From positions 1 to 47,553 of the forward strand of contig JAHCLO010000042.1 of assembly GCA_026125285.1 (NCBI GenBank): a stretch of 47,553 bases of DNA. The letters run 5' to 3'. Both the position numbers and the translations under genes were made by a program. Positions 1 to 9,112 of this stretch are shown here, one piece after another; within the stretch, counting starts at the first letter, position 1, and every line of letters starts with the position of its first letter. This DNA comes from Verrucomicrobiia bacterium. GTDB taxonomy: Bacteria > Verrucomicrobiota > Verrucomicrobiia > Limisphaerales > JADLHS01. The notes beneath the pieces were generated by a model. It was not told the origin of the DNA and did no database searches. It saw only the letters and a list, made by a program, of their open reading frames with translations.

Positions 1-191
1 TATTACGCCGGATGTGACTGTCAAATCTGGGGACCTCCGGAAATAAGTGACGCGGGAGTGATCTGGAATTCTTGCGGGAGAAACCAACGGCCAAGCCGCT
101 GGCTTCCCAACTCAGCAATCTTATGAAATCACCGGCCGGCGCCCGTCAATTTCTTCGTGTGTTGGGAGTGGTTAGCGGTTAAACAACCCAC
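1..191. other. Left edge, no assignable gene
   Basis: A short plus-strand reading frame (about 51-182) stops just before the mtnP start. It is too short, and bounded upstream by stop codons, so it cannot be called the 3' end of a gene. No convincing Shine-Dalgarno sequence, promoter or repeat was seen. Confidence 0.3.
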
Positions 192-1055
192 ATGTCCAAT
201 CATCGTATCGGCATTATCGGCGGCAGCGGGCTCTACAGTCTGTCAGGCTTCACGAACCAGAAATGGGTGGAAGTCAAAACCCCGTTCGGCCCGCCGTCGG
301 ATGCACTGCTGACCGGCAGGCTCGCCGGACGCGACGTGGTTTTTCTGCCCCGCCACGCACGGGGCCACCGCCTGCTGCCGGGTGAACTGAACCATCGCGC
401 CAATATCTGGGCTCTGAAGAAACTGGGGGTCGCCTGGATCATCAGCGTCAGCGCCGTCGGGTCCCTTCAGAAACAGTATCGTCCGTGCGACATCGTGCTC
501 ATTGATCAATTCCTCGACCGGACCAAGGGCGACTTCGAGCACACCTTCTTCGGACGCGGCATCGTGGCGCACGTCGCGTTTGCGCACCCCATCGCCGAGG
601 AACTGCGCCGGCGGTTGTTGAAGGCGGCCCGGGGCTGCCGGGCGAAGATCCACGATGGCGGGGTTTACGTGAACATGGAAGGCCCGGCCTTCAGCACGCG
701 GGCCGAATCGCTGACCAACCACAAGCTGGGCTACGATGTCATCGGCATGACGAATCTCGGCGAGGCCAAGTGCGCCCGCGAAGCGGAAATCGCCTACGCC
801 ACACTCGCCATGGTCACCGACTACGATTGCTGGAACGAGGAACACGACCACGTCACCGTGGAAATGATCGTTGCCAATCTGAAGAAGAACGCCGTGACCG
901 CGAAGGCCATAATCCAGCAGGTCATTCCGCAGATTCCCGTTGAGCCCAACTGGGGTTGTCACGACGCGTTGCGCAATGCCATCATGACGGAGAAGAAATT
1001 CTGGCCAAAGAAGACCGCCCGGGAACTTGCCCCGTTGCTGGCGAAGTACTCCTGA
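192..1055 (+). CDS. mtnP: S-methyl-5'-thioadenosine phosphorylase (MTAP/PNP family)
   Basis: Predicted to phosphorolyse 5'-methylthioadenosine to adenine and methylthioribose-1-phosphate in the cytoplasm (methionine salvage). The 287-residue length is normal for the trimeric MTAP/PNP family. Visible features are the N-terminal phosphate-binding IIGGSGLY (residues 8-15), LPRHARGH (52-59), GELNHRANIWALK (64-76), the family signature NMEGPAFSTRAES (161-173) and the late DYDCW (210-214) typical of MTAPs. The ATG at 192 begins the conserved MSNHRIGIIGG segment, so this start is natural, although no strong Shine-Dalgarno sequence precedes it. The gene converges on the unknown 588-residue gene, with only about 11 bases between the two stops. 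Substrate choice between methylthioadenosine and other purine nucleosides is inferred from the DYDCW region. Confidence 0.9.
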   Translation: MSNHRIGIIGGSGLYSLSGFTNQKWVEVKTPFGPPSDALLTGRLAGRDVVFLPRHARGHRLLPGELNHRANIWALKKLGVAWIISVSAVGSLQKQYRPCDIVLIDQFLDRTKGDFEHTFFGRGIVAHVAFAHPIAEELRRRLLKAARGCRAKIHDGGVYVNMEGPAFSTRAESLTNHKLGYDVIGMTNLGEAKCAREAEIAYATLAMVTDYDCWNEEHDHVTVEMIVANLKKNAVTAKAIIQQVIPQIPVEPNWGCHDALRNAIMTEKKFWPKKTARELAPLLAKYS

Positions 1056-1066
1056 GCCGGGTGGGT

Positions 1067-2833
1067 TTACGGCAGGGGCATGCCGATCTCGTGGCTCAAT
1101 CGGCCGGCCGCTTCGGGGGCGACCCATTTCACAAGGGCGATGAAATTGAGCAGCGTAGGGCTGTCGGGCTTGGCCTTGAACATGTTCCGCAAGCTGTTGA
1201 CGACCTTGGTGTACACGGCCGTATATTTTTCATGGGTTAGACGGCTGACGTAGGATTCCAGCACCGCGGGCGCGATCGGGTCGGTTTTGCCATTGGCGAG
1301 ATAAGGGAGCTGACAGAAGATCCGGATCAACGAAATAACATCCGCTTCGATCAACGTGATCCAGCTTTGTTTGACCTCTTCGGCTTCATATTTAGCGTGC
1401 AAACGGTCCCGAATGGCGGCGGCGACGACTGCCGGATCGGCTCGCCGGCCAATCAGTTCCTTGATCTTATCCCAAGCGAGTTGTCGCTCCACTTCGGGCG
1501 AAAGCGTCGCGGAAGTTTTGACTTCAACCTCAAACTGGCCCAGCCCGAGTTCCTGGCCGAGCGCACGGCCCAAGGCCTGGGCTTCCTCCAAGCGTATCCG
1601 CTCGCAGGCCATGATGGCGCGCACAATTTGGCGCTGGAGTTCTGGCTGGATAAGTCGTAGCACTGCCGCCAACGATTTGGGCGTCGGTGGTTTCTGTGGG
1701 GCCGCAGGAATGAGATGCCTGACCAGTTCCGGGATGACTTCGCTCTGGACGACCTGATCGTGTTCCAAGTCTTTGCCGGTGCGCAACCGGAGCACGTACT
1801 TGAGGGTGCGCGCCAATCCGTCGCCCTTACCCACATTGTTCACCACCATCAAGCGATGTTCCGTGCTGCTCACAAAGGCCAGTAGTTCTTCCGCCTGGGC
1901 GATGAGCTTATCATCAAGGGAATCGGCGTCGCCGGTAAGCACCAATTGTTCGACCAGCGCAGGCAAGCGTTGGGCGAAAATAACATCCGGCGCCTCGGTG
2001 TTTTGATTCTCATAGTAGTGCAGCAGTTCGAGGATGAAGGAGAGGCGGAAGCAGGCAATCCGCTGTGCGCGGGCGGCTTCCGTGGATGCTTTGCTGCCCT
2101 GCACCTTCTCGTACAAGGCCTGCAACGTCTGGCGTTTCCCGGCCGGCAACGTGGAGTCTTGTTGGAGCAACGCTGCAAAATCTTTCTTGAATCCAAGCAC
2201 AATCTCGTCCGGCTTGGGGCGGGGATTGAGTTTGGAGTCCGTCGTCATGTCATTGAAAAACACCAAAGCTTCCTCTCCGAACTCCCGGAGCACCCGCTCC
2301 TTCGGCAACTGGCCTTTGAGGAAGCAGCGGTTGGCGCGAACCACCCGGGGCGCGAAGAACTTCTCGGGATGCGCGATCAACGATTCGAGCATCTCCTTCT
2401 CCAACGGGGCATCCAATTTGATCAGAGCTTCCACTGCGGGTTTGACTGCCGCCATCAGTTCGCGCCGCGTCTGCTCCAAGGCCTTCAAGATGGCGGGTTG
2501 CGAGACGACCGCTTCGACTTTGCCCTTGGCCAGCGCGGCGCAGACTTCGCTCACGTGAGCGTTGTGCTCGACGAGTTTGGAAACTTGCAGGCCAATGTCA
2601 TTGATGGGTAACCGGCTGACCAGGCCCGAAAGCAACAACACGAGTTCGCTGTGGGACTTCTGCCGATGCTCGATCACCCGTTCCAGCAAGGCACGCAGCA
2701 CTTTGTTTTCCTGTTCCAGGGCACCTCGTTCAGCTTCCAGTTGTCTCACGCGCGAGTTGAGTTCGTGCCAGCCCTTTTGAACTTCCTCCACGGACGCCAC
2801 CGGGTATTTCAAGATCACAGTCTCGTGTGCCAT
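1067..2833 (-). CDS. Unknown helical protein, last gene of the conduit operon
   Basis: I do not recognise this 588-residue protein. From the preferred ATG at 2833 (a GAGG lies 12 bases upstream; the frame is open to 2899) it starts MAHETVILKYPV and has a short coiled-coil segment near residues 15-50 (RVRQLEAERGALEQENKVLRALLERV). It is otherwise predicted almost entirely helical, rich in Leu, Glu and Lys, with no signal peptide, membrane segment, heme motif or nucleotide-binding motif. It is therefore probably cytoplasmic. It follows the porin gene on the same strand after about 136 bases and probably ends the cytochrome/porin transcript. A role in conduit assembly or regulation is only a positional guess. 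Confidence 0.7.
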   Translation of the reverse strand: MAHETVILKYPVASVEEVQKGWHELNSRVRQLEAERGALEQENKVLRALLERVIEHRQKSHSELVLLLSGLVSRLPINDIGLQVSKLVEHNAHVSEVCAALAKGKVEAVVSQPAILKALEQTRRELMAAVKPAVEALIKLDAPLEKEMLESLIAHPEKFFAPRVVRANRCFLKGQLPKERVLREFGEEALVFFNDMTTDSKLNPRPKPDEIVLGFKKDFAALLQQDSTLPAGKRQTLQALYEKVQGSKASTEAARAQRIACFRLSFILELLHYYENQNTEAPDVIFAQRLPALVEQLVLTGDADSLDDKLIAQAEELLAFVSSTEHRLMVVNNVGKGDGLARTLKYVLRLRTGKDLEHDQVVQSEVIPELVRHLIPAAPQKPPTPKSLAAVLRLIQPELQRQIVRAIMACERIRLEEAQALGRALGQELGLGQFEVEVKTSATLSPEVERQLAWDKIKELIGRRADPAVVAAAIRDRLHAKYEAEEVKQSWITLIEADVISLIRIFCQLPYLANGKTDPIAPAVLESYVSRLTHEKYTAVYTKVVNSLRNMFKAKPDSPTLLNFIALVKWVAPEAAGRLSHEIGMPLP

Positions 2834-2969
2834 ACATTGAATCATCCTCAAAGCACCAGCCGCTTTCCATCCCTTTTTTGGCGGGAGACGAGGGCTCAAC
2901 CTGAAGTGGAGTCACGAGACCGGACTTTCAATCGTGAACCGAACTGTGCCTCGCCGACACGACAAACGG

Positions 2970-5213
2970 TCAGAATCGGTACTGCAAGCCAGAAGAGACG
3001 TAGTGCGCCTGGTAATTGTTGTGGCCGCCAGAGGTTTCGTCTTCGTAGTGGAAGTAGCCGTATTTGAGGGTCAGGCGCAAGTTTTGCGTGAGTCGCCGGG
3101 TCAGGGTGGCGGTCACACCGTGCTCTTCCGCTCCGGTGCCGTAAGGCACGCCGACACTGGCGTTATCCTTGAAGTTGTCCGCGCGATAATAGGAATAGCC
3201 AACATTCAAATCGGTCTTCTCGTCCAGCACCAGGCCGGAAGAAAAATTCAGGGTCCAGTAATTGTTTTGCGCCTTGAGGATGGGAGCCGCCGTGAACTCT
3301 TCTGGAACGAACCCAGAGGCGGGCGTCTTGGTTTCACTGAGGACATAGTTAAACCCTGCTTGCAGATAAAGCCGCGACCACGGCGTCCAACTGACATTCT
3401 GCGCGATGATATGACTGGTCATCTCGGACGATTCCACGCGGCCCAAACCAGAAACGGAATCCGGTTTGGTGTTGATGGTGGACAACTGGTATTCGTAACG
3501 GCTCACCAACGTGAGGTTCTTGAGCGGACGTAGCGTGACTCGCACATTGCCGTCGTACGTCTCAAAGTCCTGCATCACCAGGTAGGCGGGATAACGGTTG
3601 GCGCTGGCGTTGGGTGTGCTGTCCGGCGAATGATCGTAATCGTAGGCGTTGAGCTTGTAATAGCCCCCGGCGTCAACGCTGAAACTGCGCGTTGCGTACC
3701 ACTTGGCCCCCGCGCTGTACTTCTGGAAGAACCGGGTGTCCTCGGTTTCGCGCGCAATCGGGGCCGTGGGGCCGATGCCGCCTTGTTCCTCGAGGTTGCC
3801 CTCGCCCTGCGTCCATTCACCGCGCGCGAAGAATACCCAGTTGGTCACACCCGTGTAGCGGAGATCGAGGCGTTCGCGCACATCGAGCCGGTCGCCGTCA
3901 GTGTTTCCGGTAAAGCTGCCGGACGGATTGACACCGGTCTGGAAACCTCGTGATTCGGCGTCCCAATCCTCGCGCTGGATGCGCACGGATGGAACAATGG
4001 TGAAGTGCGCAAACGGGATGACCATCAGGTTCAGATTCGCTACGTACTCCTGTTTCCGCGCATTGCCGACGAGATTGGTGTAGCCGGTGCCATTCGCCGA
4101 GTTGGGAACAAACACCACGTCGAACTCCTCCCCGTAAATCCGGCTGCCGGTGAAATCATTGTCGAGATCGCTGAAGGAAAAACCGGTGGAGAAGAACCAG
4201 TTCTTCTTGAGCCACGTTTCACTGAACGCATGGACATTGAACAGATCGTAATTGACACCTTCGCGGTCGGTCACGCGACGTTGGGTAGATTCACCCGGCC
4301 AGAAGGTCATCTTGCGGGCGTTGTCCACGTCGGTCGTTTCGTAACGCAAGCCCAGGCCGAGCGCGGTGGCCTTGATCTGATGCGTCGCGTCCAACTCGAA
4401 GACGTGCGACTCCTCGTCAATGTCGTAGAAGCTCGGGCTCAGTCCGCGCCTCGGGAGATCCGGGTTGAAACCGGCGGGATAGGCCGGCCCCCAGATGGTG
4501 GAACTCTTTTCGCCGTCACGATATCGGTGGGTGTACTTGAACGTCAATGCCGGCAGGTTCTTGAGCGCCAGCCCCGCTTCCGCGGAAAATTCTCCGCGAT
4601 CCAGCGCCAGGGCATCGTCGGATTCCCGCAGTTCGTACCACACGTCACCGGGTGAATACCAACCGCCGTCGCCGTTGTACCAGGTGCGGAAGTTTCGGTA
4701 GTTGAAGCGCAGAAAACCGAGGTTCTCCTTCGCCAAATCAAGGCTGAGTTTGTAATCCTCGTTGTCAAAGATGCCGCGTCCATCCAGCGTGAGCACGAAG
4801 CCCTTGCCCAAATCGCGCAGGTAGTGGAAATCCTCAACGCCGCCAAACGCCCTGTGTTCTGTGCGGTGGCGTTGCTGGAATTGCGGTTTGCTGCCGCTGG
4901 TGAAAAAACCTCCGCCGGATAACTCAATCCAACCGCTGTAGGTTTCCGTCCCGCCTTCAAAGATCTCCTCGGGACTAAGTTTCTTTTCCTCTTCGGCTTC
5001 GGATTGTTCCTCCGCTGCTTCCTTCTCCTCAGTGTCTTCGGATTTCTCCTCCTCGACCGCCGGCTTTTCTTCGTTGGTGGCGGCTGCTTGAGGCTCCTCG
5101 GCCTGCGCTCCAAGTGAGGCAGCCAGCAAACCGGCCAGCAGCAGCGCCTGTCCCCGCCGCAGGTGTGTTAGCATCCGCTGCCATCCGTGTCCCCATGCTG
5201 ATGTTGCTTTCAT
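2970..5213 (-). CDS. MtrB/PioB-like outer-membrane beta-barrel of a porin-cytochrome conduit
   Basis: This 747-residue protein has a signal peptide (hydrophobic LLLAGLLAASLGAQA, cleavage near residue 38). An acidic low-complexity linker of Glu/Lys/Ala follows (about 39-88), then a long series of alternating-hydrophobicity beta strands rich in Tyr, Trp and Phe. It ends in QYRF, the terminal aromatic residue typical of outer-membrane barrels. Length and pattern fit the MtrB/PioB decaheme-associated porins, which sheathe a periplasmic multiheme cytochrome across the outer membrane. I find no cysteine in the whole protein, so the N-terminal CXXC of Shewanella MtrB is absent. It lies 18 bases after the octaheme lipoprotein gene, the MtrA-MtrB gene order. 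The family call rests on architecture and context. Confidence 0.75.
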   Translation of the reverse strand: MKATSAWGHGWQRMLTHLRRGQALLLAGLLAASLGAQAEEPQAAATNEEKPAVEEEKSEDTEEKEAAEEQSEAEEEKKLSPEEIFEGGTETYSGWIELSGGGFFTSGSKPQFQQRHRTEHRAFGGVEDFHYLRDLGKGFVLTLDGRGIFDNEDYKLSLDLAKENLGFLRFNYRNFRTWYNGDGGWYSPGDVWYELRESDDALALDRGEFSAEAGLALKNLPALTFKYTHRYRDGEKSSTIWGPAYPAGFNPDLPRRGLSPSFYDIDEESHVFELDATHQIKATALGLGLRYETTDVDNARKMTFWPGESTQRRVTDREGVNYDLFNVHAFSETWLKKNWFFSTGFSFSDLDNDFTGSRIYGEEFDVVFVPNSANGTGYTNLVGNARKQEYVANLNLMVIPFAHFTIVPSVRIQREDWDAESRGFQTGVNPSGSFTGNTDGDRLDVRERLDLRYTGVTNWVFFARGEWTQGEGNLEEQGGIGPTAPIARETEDTRFFQKYSAGAKWYATRSFSVDAGGYYKLNAYDYDHSPDSTPNASANRYPAYLVMQDFETYDGNVRVTLRPLKNLTLVSRYEYQLSTINTKPDSVSGLGRVESSEMTSHIIAQNVSWTPWSRLYLQAGFNYVLSETKTPASGFVPEEFTAAPILKAQNNYWTLNFSSGLVLDEKTDLNVGYSYYRADNFKDNASVGVPYGTGAEEHGVTATLTRRLTQNLRLTLKYGYFHYEDETSGGHNNYQAHYVSSGLQYRF

Positions 5214-5231
5214 GTGCTTCGAGGTTGCCGG

Positions 5232-6089
5232 TTAGAATCTGAGCGAGGAACTGACCCGTGAGCCATGCACGGCTTCGTGACAGCCGGCGGTCCAGCAGTT
5301 ACCCTGCTGCACCCGCAGCGTGTGGTCCGAGCCGCCGATCAGGAGTTGTCCATTGCGGACGGTTTGGAAGTGGCATTTGAGACAGAGGTTGGAGTCGCGA
5401 ACCGTCAACATCTTGGCGTTGACCGATCCGTGCGCGTCGTGACAGGTGGTGCAACCCTCATTCATCGCCTCATGCTCGAACACATGCGGACCGCGCTGGG
5501 CCGGATGACATTTCAGACAACCTTCATTGCGCGACAACATCGCCATGCCGCCGGACGTGTGCGCTGAGCCTTTGTGCGGCGAGTGACATTCGGTGCAGGT
5601 CATTCGGCCTTCAGGCACGGGATGATGGCTGGCGAGGTTGAATTTGCCGCGAATGTCCGCATGGCAATCGTAACAGACCGTCTGGGTGGTGCGGGGTGGT
5701 GGATTCGAGAATCGCGCCCCGGGATCGGTGGAAACCGGGCGCCCGGCGGTGAAACTGTAAGGCGGCATGATTTCACCGCCCGAATCCGAGTGGAGGCTGC
5801 CCGGACCGTGACACGATTCGCAGCCGACGTTCTTTGCGTTGGGACCTTCCGCAATCAAACGCGCGTGGTCGGCGGTGGCGAAGTCGCGATAGATTTCCTC
5901 GTGACACTGCTCGCACTCCTTGGAGCCGATGTAGTTGGCACCGGGTACCTCCGGGAGCACCACCGCCAGACGATTGACCGTGCGGCAGGATATTCCGCTC
6001 AACAGCAGGACGATGGCGCAGGCCGCGAAAGCGAGAGGTTTGGCGCAGCGATCCAGCAGTTTCCTGAGTGCGTCTAATTCGAGCTTCAT
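5232..6089 (-). CDS. Octaheme c-type cytochrome lipoprotein, MtrA/DmsE-like
   Basis: From the ATG at 6089 (285 residues; an in-frame GTG lies upstream at 6152) the protein has a hydrophobic segment (19-32) ending in SGISC, a relaxed lipobox with Cys35. Seven CXXCH heme sites follow at residues 59, 90, 139, 165, 191, 213 and 236, and a final CWTAGCH (265-271) is a CX4CH site, giving eight probable hemes. The segment CESCHGPGSLH followed by GG resembles the MtrA/DmsE decaheme family, so this is the likely periplasmic electron wire inserted in the adjacent barrel, with two hemes fewer than MtrA. It lies 18 bases before the porin gene and downstream of the nine-heme cytochrome in one apparent operon. 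Start choice is uncertain because neither start has a good Shine-Dalgarno sequence. Confidence 0.8.
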   Translation of the reverse strand: MKLELDALRKLLDRCAKPLAFAACAIVLLLSGISCRTVNRLAVVLPEVPGANYIGSKECEQCHEEIYRDFATADHARLIAEGPNAKNVGCESCHGPGSLHSDSGGEIMPPYSFTAGRPVSTDPGARFSNPPPRTTQTVCYDCHADIRGKFNLASHHPVPEGRMTCTECHSPHKGSAHTSGGMAMLSRNEGCLKCHPAQRGPHVFEHEAMNEGCTTCHDAHGSVNAKMLTVRDSNLCLKCHFQTVRNGQLLIGGSDHTLRVQQGNCWTAGCHEAVHGSRVSSSLRF

Positions 6090-6175
6090 GTTGAGGTGTC
6101 GGTTGTCGGTCGTATCGGATTCATCCCGCGTAAAACTCGCCCTGAATTCCACAATCCATCCCGCGCCAAGTCATC

Positions 6176-7852
6176 TCACTTGTTCAGTTCCTCTTGGATC
6201 CAACTGCGGGCGGCGTCGAGCAACTTGATGGAGTGCGGGCCATTGTGAACGCCATAGCTGCCGTCATACTTCACTAAATACAGATTGAACCGTGCCTTCT
6301 TGATCGCGTCCGGGACTTGGGCTTGCTCGGCGGCGGTCGGGCCTTCACCACCCGAGGACAAATCTCCAGGAACCGTGTATTCCCAAGCACGCACGCCGTA
6401 TTTGGTCCGCAACGCTTCCGGCGCTTTGCTGGTGGCCCACAGATCCAACGCCTGTTTCAACTGGTCGATCTGGGCAGACACCGCCTGCATCGTGAACTGC
6501 GCCAGCGGCTCCGGGAAAGGATGGCAGGGAGCACAGCTCTGATAGGATTCGACTTTGAACGTATGACGAGTGGTTACCGATTCGCTCTGCCCCTCAAATT
6601 CCTGCGTGGGCATGTGACAGCCGACACATTGCTTCGCGATTCGTCGTCCGTGCGCGGACGCGCCCGCCGGCGCAATCCCCGCAGGTAACTCCCCGATGCT
6701 GCCCAGCATCATGTTGTATTGCGGAGAGTGATGGGGCGGGCGACCGGAACTTGTCCACGTTGCACCGCGATGGTTGTGGCACTGGGCGCAGAGGTTGATA
6801 CTCGGATTATACTTGCTCGCGAAGGCTTCGGTCGTGGTGAGGAAATAATCGTTCGTGGAAGCCACGGGATTGCGCAACTGAAGCGGATGGGTAGTGTTCT
6901 GATGTGGATCATGGCAGACCACACACGAGACGCCAATGTTCGCGTCGCCCGCCACGGCCACCGCCGGATCCAAGCCCTTGAGCAAGGCCAGCCGCGACGA
7001 ACCGGAATGGCAGCGGCCACAACTGTTGATGCGGCTCGCCGGGTTCATATCTTCCGTGACGATTGCGTGACCGGATCCGGCCCAATCCTCGTATAGTCCG
7101 GGGTGGGGATAGTCCGGTTGATGAACCCCCATGTGGCAGCCGCCGCAAAGCTGGCCGGCAATTTCCACGCGCGGACGAACGAGCGGATCGTTTTCATTGG
7201 CTGCGTGGAGCGCCGCGGGGCCATGACAGCTTTCGCACTGCACGCCCGCCAGATGGGCACGGCGGGGATCGTTCTCCCGAAACCCGGTGGCCGTGCCGTA
7301 GCCCACCGTGTGACAGGGGAGACAGGACTGGTTGTTCTGCTGCCCGATGTCCTGAAGCAGCTTGTAGGCTCGCGCATGACGAGTTGCCATCGCCGAAGCA
7401 TGGACCCCGGCATGACATTCCTCACACGCGCGGTCGCCGGCGAATCGTGGTGACGGGCCGGACACCCGGAAAAACGCATTGCTGTAGAGCACGCCAATCG
7501 TGGCAGTCTCTGAGTGCTGCGGCCCCGTCACCGCTTGCCAATGGGGATCGGTGGGCGACCGCTTGAGCCAAACCTGGTAAGGTCCGCAGAAGTTTTGCCA
7601 ATTCAACGTGACCTTGTTACTCGCGGATTGAACGCTGGTGATCAGTGGCGTGGTTGGCATTCCCCCCGGAGTCGGAACAGTGATGTGTCCGCGTTCAACC
7701 CCACTGACGGAAGCGCTCATCAGCGATAGTGCGACCACTGCCAAGGCGAGGGTCAAGGGGGTTATGCCTTGCAGCCGCGAATGTCTCCCGGGTGACACTG
7801 CTGTGCTTGCGAAAGCAGCAGTGGAACTTTCGAATGTCCTATGGTGGGCCAT
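6176..7852 (-). CDS. Nine-heme c-type cytochrome, cytochrome c554/multiheme family
   Basis: The preferred ATG at 7852 has GAGG seven bases upstream; another ATG lies at 7867. The 558-residue protein has a long N-terminal region with a hydrophobic signal (about 30-50), a beta-rich segment (65-135), then nine CXXCH sites starting at about residues 143, 177, 206, 236, 278, 310, 355, 409 and 440. A helical C-terminal domain carries YDGSYGVHN near 529-537, whose His could be a distal heme ligand. It is the first gene of the conduit operon; the next cytochrome starts 86 bases downstream. It probably passes electrons between periplasm and outer membrane or sits on the surface. No specific enzyme activity (nitrite, hydroxylamine) can be assigned: the CXXCK of NrfA is absent. 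Confidence 0.8.
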   Translation of the reverse strand: MAHHRTFESSTAAFASTAVSPGRHSRLQGITPLTLALAVVALSLMSASVSGVERGHITVPTPGGMPTTPLITSVQSASNKVTLNWQNFCGPYQVWLKRSPTDPHWQAVTGPQHSETATIGVLYSNAFFRVSGPSPRFAGDRACEECHAGVHASAMATRHARAYKLLQDIGQQNNQSCLPCHTVGYGTATGFRENDPRRAHLAGVQCESCHGPAALHAANENDPLVRPRVEIAGQLCGGCHMGVHQPDYPHPGLYEDWAGSGHAIVTEDMNPASRINSCGRCHSGSSRLALLKGLDPAVAVAGDANIGVSCVVCHDPHQNTTHPLQLRNPVASTNDYFLTTTEAFASKYNPSINLCAQCHNHRGATWTSSGRPPHHSPQYNMMLGSIGELPAGIAPAGASAHGRRIAKQCVGCHMPTQEFEGQSESVTTRHTFKVESYQSCAPCHPFPEPLAQFTMQAVSAQIDQLKQALDLWATSKAPEALRTKYGVRAWEYTVPGDLSSGGEGPTAAEQAQVPDAIKKARFNLYLVKYDGSYGVHNGPHSIKLLDAARSWIQEELNK

Positions 7853-8170
7853 ACGTGTACCTCGCATCCTACGTCGCCGGGCGGTTTAGGCTTTGCAGAT
7901 TTTGCCCATATCGTCGCGTATTTTGTCCTGTGCCCTCTGTCCGACACGGGCAGAATCCCACCGACGCCCTTGGGACGCAAGGCGAATGAATGTGAAACTG
8001 CGAATCGTGCTGAACCGATCGGAGCGCCAAATGAATTGCAGCAGCGTGTTCCGCAGCGGGCAAAGAATGGTCAGGCCAAGTTTTCCTCGCCTGCTTCGGT
8101 CATCTCTGCTAGACGGAATCCGCAGGGTTGGATAATTAAATTGTGCTCCTGAACACGAGCCGCCCCGGAT
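7853..8170. other. Divergent intergenic region between the cytochrome operon and the GldG-like gene
   Basis: About 318 bases separate two divergently transcribed units that both belong to the cytochrome locus, so promoters for both should lie here. I see an AT-rich stretch around 8130-8145 (GGATAATTAAATTG) but no promoter, operator or terminator that I can defend. No credible gene. Confidence 0.4.
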
Positions 8171-9112
8171 ATGATGAGCCAAAAACATTCCGCGAAGCCA
8201 CTGGCAACTGGTCAAGACGCCCGGTCGCAGATCGTCGTCCTGCTGGTTGGGTTGGTCCTCGGGCTGGGATTAGGGGCGCTCTGGGGCTTCCGCACCGGAA
8301 AGCAAATGACGCCAGCCTCGACTTCCGAAATTGCCACGGGCCCCGTGGACTTCGCGGGGTTGTCAGAAACGACCAAGGCAGTTTTGCAGCGTTTGGACAC
8401 CCGTGTGGAAATCCGCTTCTATTCGCTCCTGGGCGAAACCCGAGCCGCCGAACCGTTGCAGGCTTTTGCCGGACGTGTGGAAGAGTTGCTGGCCGTTTTT
8501 CAGCGCGCGGGTGGCGGCAAAATCGGTGTCACGCGCATTACCACGGCGGATCAAAGTGGCGGGAGGAACGCGGCTTTGTCGGATGGGTTGGAGCCGTTCA
8601 ACGTTGGCCGGGGCGAACAGGGTTATCTGGGTATTGTGGTGCAGGCGCGGCAGGAAAAGGTGGCCCTGCCGCGATTACTGGCGGACTGGGAAACAGCCCT
8701 TGAGTTCGATTTGAGCCGGGCCATTGCACGCGTAAGCGGAAGCGGAACCGGGGTACCGGCCAGCCCAGTGGTGAATCCGACGCCAGTGGATTCAGCCTCC
8801 GCGGAAGAAGTCACCCGAGCATTGCCCAATCTTGCGGCGTTGTCTCTGGAAGAGGCGACTCAGAAGCTGCGCGAGGCGGCGCTGGAAGAATTCAAAACCG
8901 CCGTGAGCGAAATGCAGATCAAGGTGAACGAAGCCCAGCAACGCCTTGCACGGGCCCGCAGTCAGAACTCGGGAGCCGAGTTGGAGGCCGCCGTGAAACA
9001 ACTCCGCCAACTCCAGTCGGAACAAAGCGAATTGCTCGCGCAAATCTCGCGACGACTCCAGGCCCGCATTACGACACTGGAACGATTGAAAGGCGCATCC
9101 TCGCAGCCCTGA
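8171..9112 (+). CDS. Membrane-anchored GldG-like (ABC-transporter auxiliary) protein
   Basis: This 313-residue protein has one N-terminal membrane segment (about 20-42, VVLLVGLVLGLGLGALWGF). A periplasmic domain follows in which VEIRFYSLLGE, a middle segment with RVEELLAVFQRA and then GKIGVTRI resemble the GldG/ABC_transp_aux family (stalk components associated with ABC-2 exporters). The last 100 residues are a Glu/Arg/Gln-rich coiled coil (about 225-305). It is shorter than typical GldG proteins of 450 residues or more and lacks the second, C-terminal membrane segment. It lies between two multiheme cytochrome loci, about 320 bases before the second nine-heme gene and in the same direction. 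No ABC transporter gene adjoins it, so its role is unknown. The family assignment is tentative. Confidence 0.5.
   Translation: MMSQKHSAKPLATGQDARSQIVVLLVGLVLGLGLGALWGFRTGKQMTPASTSEIATGPVDFAGLSETTKAVLQRLDTRVEIRFYSLLGETRAAEPLQAFAGRVEELLAVFQRAGGGKIGVTRITTADQSGGRNAALSDGLEPFNVGRGEQGYLGIVVQARQEKVALPRLLADWETALEFDLSRAIARVSGSGTGVPASPVVNPTPVDSASAEEVTRALPNLAALSLEEATQKLREAALEEFKTAVSEMQIKVNEAQQRLARARSQNSGAELEAAVKQLRQLQSEQSELLAQISRRLQARITTLERLKGASSQP

Noticed and set aside
6176..7852. Ammonia-forming nitrite reductase or hydroxylamine oxidoreductase
   Set aside because: Nine plain CXXCH sites, no CXXCK active-site heme, and no conserved catalytic surroundings that I can identify.
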